The position numbers and the translations under genes were made by a program. A stretch of DNA of 34,241 nucleotides from positions 1-34,241 of the IMG/VR virus record IMGVR_UViG_3300032045_000001; one strand, written 5' to 3'. The notes under the pieces were generated by a model. It was not told the DNA's origin. It saw nothing but the letters and a program-made list of their open reading frames with translations, and did no database searches. Positions 1-5,452 of this stretch are shown here, in pieces (position 1 is the stretch's first letter; each line of letters opens with the position of its first letter). This stretch comes from a virus.

Positions 1-47
1 GATTGTGTGATGGTTATAAAGAGTATATATATAAGGCAAATATGGGC
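1..47. other. AT-rich core, candidate origin element
   Basis: This short stretch holds an AT-rich run (about 14-43, including alternating TATATATAT). In a circular molecule it would be the 47-bp spacer between the two arms of the 80-bp inverted repeat (48-127 and 34162-34241). An AT-rich core flanked by inverted iteron-bearing arms and divergent promoters is a layout typical of replication origins or control regions. That role is an inference. The 10-mer TTATAAAGAG at 14-23 recurs at 762-771 in the other noncoding region. Confidence 0.4.
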
Positions 48-127
48 CAGTTCTGGGACAAAAAAGACTCCTTAGACGGATAAGGTAAAACACACAATCT
101 AAACAATCTAAACAATCATCAACCTGA
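48..127. repeat. 80-bp perfect inverted repeat, left arm, with iterons
   Basis: The arm is the exact reverse complement of 34162-34241. It contains 9-bp direct repeats (ACAATCTAA twice, then ACAATCATC) at about 94-120. Each arm lies just upstream of a sigma70-like promoter that points away from it. It could be an inverted terminal repeat of a linear genome, or arms around an origin in a circular one. The window ends exactly at the end of the right arm while 47 extra bases precede the left arm, so a contig break at a repeat is also possible. Confidence 0.85.
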
Positions 128-157
128 AATTGCTGCAAAATCCTGCAAATTGAGGTA

Positions 158-186
158 TTGATTTTGCCCTGAAACGGTATTATAAT
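158..186 (+). promoter_or_regulatory. Sigma70-like promoter for the zinc-ribbon gene
   Basis: TTGATT at 158-163 is followed by a 17-bp spacer and TATAAT at 181-186. Start of transcription would be about 193, with the ATG at 228. The spacer and the element just upstream (GCAAATTGAGGTA) are shared with the promoters at 34092-34120 and 27073-27101, which suggests common regulation. Confidence 0.85.
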
Positions 187-227
187 AATGTTGAAGAAAA
201 CGGACACGATAAGACAAGGAGACGACA

Positions 228-434
228 ATGGCCATCCACATCACCCCTGGATCGAACAAGCCTTGCTCCAGCTGTTCAACCAAGAAAAGAGACCGGTTCG
301 ATATTGAAATTTCCGGACGAACCGTGATAGTGATCACCCTCTGTGAGCACTGCTTGAGAGACCTATACGAGCAGTGCAACGAGATCTATTACAATGATTA
401 CAGTGATGAAGAGAATGATACCGATGACGAGTAA
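228..434 (+). CDS. Small zinc-ribbon-like protein (68 aa)
   Basis: The product has two cysteine pairs, CSSC (residues 13-16) and CEHC (about 39-42), arranged like a small zinc ribbon, and an acidic tail (residues 54-68, mostly D, E and N). No specific family is recognised. The start is supported by AAGGAG at 217-222, six bases before the ATG. It sits alone between a strong promoter (158-186) and an intrinsic terminator (446-494), so it is a monocistronic unit, perhaps expressed early. A small zinc-binding protein of this kind could bind nucleic acid or a host protein. Nothing in the sequence says which, and the function is unknown. Confidence 0.8.
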   Translation: MAIHITPGSNKPCSSCSTKKRDRFDIEISGRTVIVITLCEHCLRDLYEQCNEIYYNDYSDEENDTDDE

Positions 435-445
435 GACCGACGGCA

Positions 446-494
446 CCGAGTCCCCCGTCCCTGCTGTGTCAACAGTGGCGGGGGGTTCGGTTTT
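446..494 (+). terminator. Intrinsic terminator after the zinc-ribbon gene
   Basis: A 12-base arm (446-457, CCGAGTCCCCCG) pairs with 479-490 (CGGGGGGTTCGG) with at most minor mismatch or GU pairs, and is followed by TTTT at 491-494. It lies 11 bases after the stop codon of the small gene and would separate it from the terminase operon. Confidence 0.75.
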
Positions 495-511
495 GTGGAG
501 TCACTCTGGAA

Positions 512-640
512 CTCCACTGGACCCCACTGAAATCCACGCTTCGACCCACTGGACTCCCACGAAAAACCCACGAAAACCCACTGAAACCCACTAAAATCAC
601 AGGGTGGGACAGGGTGTCACAAGGTGTGACACGGTGTGAG
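512..640. repeat. Two adjacent arrays of about 10-bp repeats
   Basis: From 512 to 597 units of the form CCCACNGAAA recur at 10-12 base spacing, at least seven recognisable. From 599 to 640 four decamers of the form CANGGTGNNA follow at exact 10-base spacing. The second array includes an internal inverted repeat (GTGTCAC, AAGGT, GTGACAC). No gene covers the region. A helical-period array next to the small terminase gene would suit a terminase or replication-initiator binding site; this is inference. Confidence 0.7.
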
Positions 641-822
641 ATTTAGTTCAAAACCCGTGGGACACATTGATGTAACTACCTCGAAGATGTTCCTTACGGG
701 TTCCGGGCCTCCGGCCCCCGGGGGGACGGGAGGGCGAGGCGACCGTGGTGCTTGCGAGGTTTTATAAAGAGATAGACCTCGGGGTCACCCAAAATTGACC
801 GCAAATTGGGTGAAATTGGCTC
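641..822. other. Noncoding stretch with GC-rich hairpin potential
   Basis: No convincing gene is seen between the repeat arrays and the terminase promoter. It contains a GC-rich self-complementary segment at about 697-724 (GGGCC, TCC, GGCCC core), and a CGAGG/CCTCG pair around the 10-mer TTATAAAGAG (762-771). TTGACC occurs at 795-800 and again as the -35 at 823-828. The element GCAAATTGGGTGAAATTGG (801-819) is related to the sequence upstream of the other phage promoters. Confidence 0.5.
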
Positions 823-861
823 TTGACCGTCCCACGAAAATCCCTTATAATACTTATAAGG
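823..861 (+). promoter_or_regulatory. Promoter of the structural operon with an operator-like palindrome
   Basis: TTGACC (823-828), a 17-bp spacer and TATAAT (846-851) form a near-consensus promoter. A perfect palindrome, CCTTATAA TAC TTATAAGG (843-861), covers the -10 and the expected start region, where a bound repressor would block initiation. The upstream element resembles that of the other three promoters, but the spacer does not share their GCCC..GGTA pattern, so this promoter may be controlled differently. Confidence 0.8.
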
Positions 862-920
862 TCGAATCGACCAACCGGCTAAGGAGCATCGAACATACAT
901 TCCATTTCAGGAGACACGGG

Positions 921-1523
921 GTGGCCAGAGCAGCCAAGTGGAGACGAATAGCAAATGAATTGCAGGCTCTCTGGCGTCTCCAACGAGGAGACTCACAGGA
1001 GGACATTGCTGCTGAATTGGGTGTCTCCCCCACAGCACTCATTTCATCTCTCGATCGGGCCCGAACCGACGAGCAGATTCGGGACCTGGATAGGTGGCGC
1101 CAACAAGTATTTGATGAACTCCAGGCCCTAAAACTCCTCTTTCTAGAGAGGTACATGAGCAACGAGATGCTCATCCTCCGTCGAGTCACCGAAACCCCCT
1201 CCGGCGTCGTGGTTACCACGGAAGAGCGACCCATCGGGATGGACGCCGGAGCTCTAACTGCGATCCAAGCGATCATTGCCGACCAGAGACGTCTGCTCGG
1301 CCTCGATGCTCCTCAGCAATCCCGATCGGTCGCTCTCAACATCACCCCTCGGGAGGTAGAGAGACTTGCCCGAGACGTCAAGTCACTGACCCTCGAGGAG
1401 CTCGAACAGCTTGTTGACCGTCTAGGAGTTCGTGAGCTTATGGACCTACCAGGTGCCTTCTCGGAAGAAGGCGTGGATCGAAACGCCCATGGTAGCGGAG
1501 TCGATCCAGGCGATTATTGCTGA
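921..1523 (+). CDS. Terminase small subunit (probable)
   Basis: This is the first gene of the structural operon and lies directly before the large terminase, the usual position of the small subunit that recognises phage DNA and recruits the packaging motor. Near the N-terminus a helix-turn-helix-like stretch is visible (DSQEDIAAELGVSPTALIS, about residues 24-42), followed by a helical region and a C-terminal part with repeated short helices. I chose GTG at 921 because AGGAG lies eight bases upstream and downstream of the promoter's start point; the open frame extends upstream to 795 but that would overlap the promoter. The product is 200 aa, within the range of small terminases. The last 35 bases overlap the next gene. 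Assignment rests mainly on position and HTH, not on a strong family signature. Confidence 0.72.
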   Translation: MARAAKWRRIANELQALWRLQRGDSQEDIAAELGVSPTALISSLDRARTDEQIRDLDRWRQQVFDELQALKLLFLERYMSNEMLILRRVTETPSGVVVTTEERPIGMDAGALTAIQAIIADQRRLLGLDAPQQSRSVALNITPREVERLARDVKSLTLEELEQLVDRLGVRELMDLPGAFSEEGVDRNAHGSGVDPGDYC

Positions 1524-2934
1524 GTATCGTCGGAGGCAGATCCAGGTTGAGTCAACTCGTCGAGACCTTGCAAGGTATGTCCACGATTGCCATGCCTTCA
1601 TCGACGAGCTGATCATCATCGACGAGCCTCAGGGGAAGGAGGGTGTGTCAACTGTCCCGTTCCATCTCTGGCCGTCTCAGTCGGACCTTCTGACGGCCCT
1701 CTTGACGAGTCGTCTCACAATCATTCTCAAGGCTCGTCAGTTGGGAATTTCGTGGTTGGTCTGTGCATATGCTCTCTGGCTCTGCCTGTTTCACCCTGGT
1801 CGTGTTGTTCTATTATTCTCCCAGGGGCAGACAGAGGCAGACGAGTTACTGAGACGGTGTCGAGTGATGTACGAGCGTTTGCCGGAGATGGTTCGTCAAT
1901 CCCTGTCACAGGTATTGATCTCGAACGCTTCAAAACTCACCTGGTCGAACGGTTCAAGGATCCTCTCCCTGCCGGCCACGAAGAAGGCGGGGCGGACCTT
2001 CACGGCATCACTCGTCGTCATGGACGAGACGGCCTACATGGAGTATGCTGATGACCTGTTTGTGGCAACGAAACCCACGATTGATGGCGGGGGTCAGCTC
2101 GTGATGCTCTCGACTGCCAACGGTCGTGACAACCTATTCCACCGGGTCTGGGAAGGTGCCCAGTCAGGGTCGAACCGGTTTCGACCTCTCTTCCTTCCCT
2201 GGTGGGCCCGTCCGGGCCGGGATGACCGGTGGTACGCCAACATGGTTGCTGAGTACCGTGACCTTCGTCTCGTCCATCAGGAGTATCCGTCGACTCCAGA
2301 GGAGGCGTTCGAAGCTACCAGCCATGATCGCTTCCTTACGACAATCTCGTGGTGGGACTTATGTCGCAGGGAGTTGCCTCCACTGGGACGTGAGCCTCTG
2401 GTCTTGGGGGTTGATGCAGCCATTGGTCGTCGTGATTCTCCGTCGGACTGCTTCGCACTCGTGGGGGTGACTCGTTCTCCCCTCGACCGTCAGAATTCGG
2501 TTGCGGTGAGATTCGTCCATTCGTGGCAGGCTTCTGCAGGTCAGCGGATTGAATTTCAATCCCCCGACGGGACCGGCCCAGAAGATGTCATCCGTGACCT
2601 CTGTCGTCGGTATTCCGTTGTGTGTCTAGTATACGATCCGTACCAGCTCGTTGACATGGCGGGCCGTCTCGAGCGAGAAGGAGTCGTGTGGTGTCAGGAG
2701 TTCTCCCAGTCGAGTGCTCGTCTCGAGGCTGACAAGAATCTCTATGACATGATCCTCGAACAGCGAGTCCACCACACGGGGGAGGAGCTTCTCCGTCAGC
2801 ACCTTGATAACGCGGATCGAAAGGTCGACATCGACGGTCGGCGTCTGAGGATTGTCCAGGGAAGCCGAGGGAAAGTCGACCTAGCAGTGGCCCTCTCGAT
2901 GGCGGTCTACACCTGTTTGGAGTTGAACCTGTGA
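1489..2934 (+). CDS. terL: Terminase large subunit (ATPase and nuclease)
   Basis: This is the packaging motor that pumps DNA into proheads and cuts it. Numbered from ATG 1489 (481 aa), the ATPase shows a deviant Walker A, KARQLGIS (about 81-88), a Walker B, VVMDE (176-180), and the coupling motif STAN (208-211). The RNase H-like nuclease has its first acidic motif at GVDAA (D309), a second at VYDPYQ (about 380), and a likely third Asp in GKVDLAVAL (about 464). The start is not certain: ATG 1489 has GGAAGAAGG but 18 bases away, and GTG 1432 in the same frame has TAGGAG closer. Either way the gene overlaps the small subunit. Its stop overlaps the portal start (GTGA). This is one of the most secure calls in the window. 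Confidence 0.95.
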   Translation: MVAESIQAIIAEYRRRQIQVESTRRDLARYVHDCHAFIDELIIIDEPQGKEGVSTVPFHLWPSQSDLLTALLTSRLTIILKARQLGISWLVCAYALWLCLFHPGRVVLLFSQGQTEADELLRRCRVMYERLPEMVRQSLSQVLISNASKLTWSNGSRILSLPATKKAGRTFTASLVVMDETAYMEYADDLFVATKPTIDGGGQLVMLSTANGRDNLFHRVWEGAQSGSNRFRPLFLPWWARPGRDDRWYANMVAEYRDLRLVHQEYPSTPEEAFEATSHDRFLTTISWWDLCRRELPPLGREPLVLGVDAAIGRRDSPSDCFALVGVTRSPLDRQNSVAVRFVHSWQASAGQRIEFQSPDGTGPEDVIRDLCRRYSVVCLVYDPYQLVDMAGRLEREGVVWCQEFSQSSARLEADKNLYDMILEQRVHHTGEELLRQHLDNADRKVDIDGRRLRIVQGSRGKVDLAVALSMAVYTCLELNL

Positions 2935-4424
2935 CCAGAGAATTCCGGACGGTTCGAGCTCGAGACATCTTTCCGGTCTCACGGTTTCGTGGGCCGGTGG
3001 TTGTCCAAATCCCGTCGTTCTGGGGGCCACAGACACTCCCGCCGGAGCTCCCGACAAACCCACGGGAAAGGGACCGGATCCTCTACCGTACGGTGCTTTA
3101 CGAATCACAGTGGGCTTCAGCAGTCTCGATCGCCATCACCAAGTTTGCTTCAGCTGGGTGGGAGGTTGAGTCCCACAACCCCCGTCTCTCACAGAGAGCC
3201 CAAGAGCTCCTCTTGTATGCTGACTTCGGGGCTTCTCTCGGAGGCTGGACGAACTTCATCGCCAAGCAGCTTCGGTCGTTCCTCTGCACAAATCTGGGAT
3301 CGGTGTTTGAGGTCGAGCGTGAAAAGAGTGGCTCGGCAGCATCCCGTGTGGTCGGGATCCACCATCTCCCATCACTGAGGTGTACACCCACGGGAGACCC
3401 GGACTTCCCTATCATCTATACGGATCAGCAGGGGAGGGACCATCTCCTTGCTTGGTACGAGGTGGTCCGGATCATCGACATGCCCGAAGATGACGACCTG
3501 GTCACCGGGTTGGGTCTCTGTGCAGCCGAACGTGCCTACTCGTCTATCATTCGTCTAGCTGCTCTCGAGAGGTACGTTTACGAGAAGGTGTCGGGCAGCA
3601 GGCCACTGTCAATCTACCTGGTCAACGGGCTCCGGACGGACCAGCTGTCGTCACTCCTCCGGTCTGCCGAAGAACAGCAGCGAGAGCAGGGACTCACAAG
3701 TTACATGGGAGCAATCATCGGTGGGACTCTCAAACCGGATGCTCCCCCGGGGGTGGTCGAAATCCCTCTCTCGTCACTCCCGGACGGGTTCGACCCTCAA
3801 GCGGAACGGGAGAGGGCAGATCTGGTGTATGCAAACGCCATCGGTCTTGATCCTCAAGATCTTCGACCGATTTCGAATCAGCAGATGGGGGCTGGAGCTC
3901 AGTCAGCCGTCCTCCATGAAAAGGCCAAGGGACGAGGACTAGTTTACTTCCGACAGGCGTTTACCCATGCGATGAACGCACTTGTCCTTGATCGTCGGGT
4001 CAAGTTTCTCTTCACCGAACGAGACCTTGACGACCAGTTGAAGCGGGCTGATCTCAGCTCCCGTCGCATCAAGAATATCGAGACGATGGTCTCAGCACAG
4101 CTGATCACCCCCGACCAGGGGCGTCAGCTTCTCCTTGATCTTGATGAGCTCCCACCAGAGTTTGTGCCGGTGGATCAAACGTCGACAACATCGGTGTCGG
4201 ATGCTGACCAACCCAGGGTTGACCTCCCGACCGACACGGGAGAAGGGGAGCTCCCTCCGGTCACCCTACAAGAGGAGACACGGGTTGACCCCCTGGAAGT
4301 CGTGGATCGAAACGGACAAGCAGACGAACAACAAGAGGCTTGGGAAGAGTCTCTGGAGACATTTCTGAGAACACTCGAGGAGTTGGATGAAGTCACTATC
4401 GGCTCTCCTTCGACGAGCGATTGA
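2931..4424 (+). CDS. Portal protein
   Basis: The 497-aa protein follows the large terminase and precedes a MuF-like gene, the classic portal position; size is typical. It forms the dodecameric ring through which DNA enters and leaves the head. The middle contains a pattern seen in portals of this type (about 310-345, GLDPQDLRPIS and then AQSAVLHEKAKG followed by an aromatic-rich helix). The C-terminal 90 residues are acidic and probably disordered. Start is GTG 2931, overlapping the terminase stop, with GGAG about ten bases upstream. The end overlaps the next gene by 38 bases, which implies translational coupling. No detailed active site applies to this family. Confidence 0.9.
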   Translation: MTREFRTVRARDIFPVSRFRGPVVVQIPSFWGPQTLPPELPTNPRERDRILYRTVLYESQWASAVSIAITKFASAGWEVESHNPRLSQRAQELLLYADFGASLGGWTNFIAKQLRSFLCTNLGSVFEVEREKSGSAASRVVGIHHLPSLRCTPTGDPDFPIIYTDQQGRDHLLAWYEVVRIIDMPEDDDLVTGLGLCAAERAYSSIIRLAALERYVYEKVSGSRPLSIYLVNGLRTDQLSSLLRSAEEQQREQGLTSYMGAIIGGTLKPDAPPGVVEIPLSSLPDGFDPQAERERADLVYANAIGLDPQDLRPISNQQMGAGAQSAVLHEKAKGRGLVYFRQAFTHAMNALVLDRRVKFLFTERDLDDQLKRADLSSRRIKNIETMVSAQLITPDQGRQLLLDLDELPPEFVPVDQTSTTSVSDADQPRVDLPTDTGEGELPPVTLQEETRVDPLEVVDRNGQADEQQEAWEESLETFLRTLEELDEVTIGSPSTSD

Positions 4425-5004
4425 GGAGTTCGGTCGTATCTATCGGTCACGGATCGTTCGTCATCAGGAGGTTGACTTGTGGTATCAAGAGATGTCAAAT
4501 CGTCTTCGGTTCTACCACACAGTCGCATATCTTTTGGGGTCACGTATCTCCCCTCGAGATCTAACACCGGAGGATCGTCAACGGATTGACTCAAGAGTCT
4601 CTTCACAGCTCGCCTTTCTACGACGGTTCCTGGCTGACTTGCGAGGAGGTCGATATGAGTCGTCCCCCGGTGGTGGGCAGGCTCGGGCTCAGCTGTATGC
4701 TGCAGCTTTGAGGGCTGCGTGGTGGGAGGGGAAGACCCGTGGTCTCCCGCTTCCGGCACAGCCCGGGGACGGGACAACTCAGTGCATATCTCGGTGTAAC
4801 TGTTCGTGGGAGATCCACCATCTGGGCGGTGATGACTACGATTGCTACTGGAGGTTGGGGGCGAGTGATGCCTCCTGTCAAACATGCATTGCTCGATCCC
4901 GTCGGTGGAACCCACTGAGGATCCGGGATGGTCGAGTACAAGTCACGAATGTTCGTCTGATGGGGTTTGACTCCGTGCTCGATGGTTGGGAGGGAGTATG
5001 GTAA
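4387..5004 (+). CDS. Minor head protein, MuF-like (head morphogenesis)
   Basis: The 205-aa protein lies straight after the portal. The C-terminal half carries the pattern of phage minor head proteins: LPAQPGDGTTQC, then CNCSWEI, then YWRLG, then a CQTC pair and RSRRWNPL. The cysteines suggest a small zinc-binding or disulfide-stabilised fold. In related phages these proteins associate with the portal inside the head and may be ejected with DNA. The start at ATG 4387 has GAGGAG seven bases upstream and lies inside the portal gene. The N-terminal 90 residues are helical with no family I can name. Confidence 0.8.
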   Translation: MKSLSALLRRAIEEFGRIYRSRIVRHQEVDLWYQEMSNRLRFYHTVAYLLGSRISPRDLTPEDRQRIDSRVSSQLAFLRRFLADLRGGRYESSPGGGQARAQLYAAALRAAWWEGKTRGLPLPAQPGDGTTQCISRCNCSWEIHHLGGDDYDCYWRLGASDASCQTCIARSRRWNPLRIRDGRVQVTNVRLMGFDSVLDGWEGVW

Positions 5005-5447
5005 AGGTAGTTCCCATCATCCCTCCGGGTGAGATCCCGGTTGACGTCGAGAAGATTGAGAGGGCGATCCAAAACGCTCTGGACGGGGCAGCCCTAGGCA
5101 TCCAGGCCGACTTTGACACGACCGTGATGACGTGGAGTCGTCAAGTAGATTTCGAGATCAAGTCTCCTTCATCGGAGACTCGAGTGGTCGGGACATCCGA
5201 CAAGATCTACGGGTATCTCGATCAGGGGACTCGAGTTAGGTATGCAACAATGTCCCGGGGCTACCGACCGAAGACGTCCCCCGGGTGGATCGGGTCACGG
5301 TCCGGGGGTGGGAAGGTTCTATTTATCTCGAAGCGTCGTCCTCGTCCGGGGATTGCTCCTCGGGAGTTTTCGAAGGTGATCCAGAAGAAGTGGCAGGACG
5401 AGTTCCCGACGATCTTCCAGAGGGCGATCTCAAGTGAGGTGAGGTGA
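4998..5447 (+). CDS. HK97 gp10-like or minor head/connector protein (tentative)
   Basis: The 149-aa product has an N-terminal helical stretch, then a basic segment with YGYLDQGTRVRYATM and PGWIGSRSGGG (about 70-105), and a C-terminal helix. The layout (a YxYLDxGT motif, a loop ending near PG, and a terminal PREFSKVI helix) resembles small phage virion proteins often annotated as gp10-like or minor capsid proteins. ATG 4998 was chosen for the GGAGG four to five bases upstream; it overlaps the previous stop. The position between the MuF-like gene and the protease fits a head-completion role, though gp10-like proteins more often lie after the capsid gene. Function is tentative. Confidence 0.6.
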   Translation: MVKVVPIIPPGEIPVDVEKIERAIQNALDGAALGIQADFDTTVMTWSRQVDFEIKSPSSETRVVGTSDKIYGYLDQGTRVRYATMSRGYRPKTSPGWIGSRSGGGKVLFISKRRPRPGIAPREFSKVIQKKWQDEFPTIFQRAISSEVR

Positions 5448-5452
5448 CATAG

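Noticed and set aside
394-594. Plus-strand open frame over the terminator and the first repeat array
   Set aside because: It lies across an intrinsic terminator and a decamer repeat array, has no ribosome-binding site and a Thr/Pro/His-rich translation typical of noncoding repeats.
512-640. CRISPR-like array
   Set aside because: Units are 10-12 bases with no spacers of constant length and no cas genes; this is a protein-binding-type repeat array.
795-920. Upstream extension of the small terminase gene to 795
   Set aside because: It would start inside the promoter and palindrome; GTG 921 has a good ribosome-binding site.
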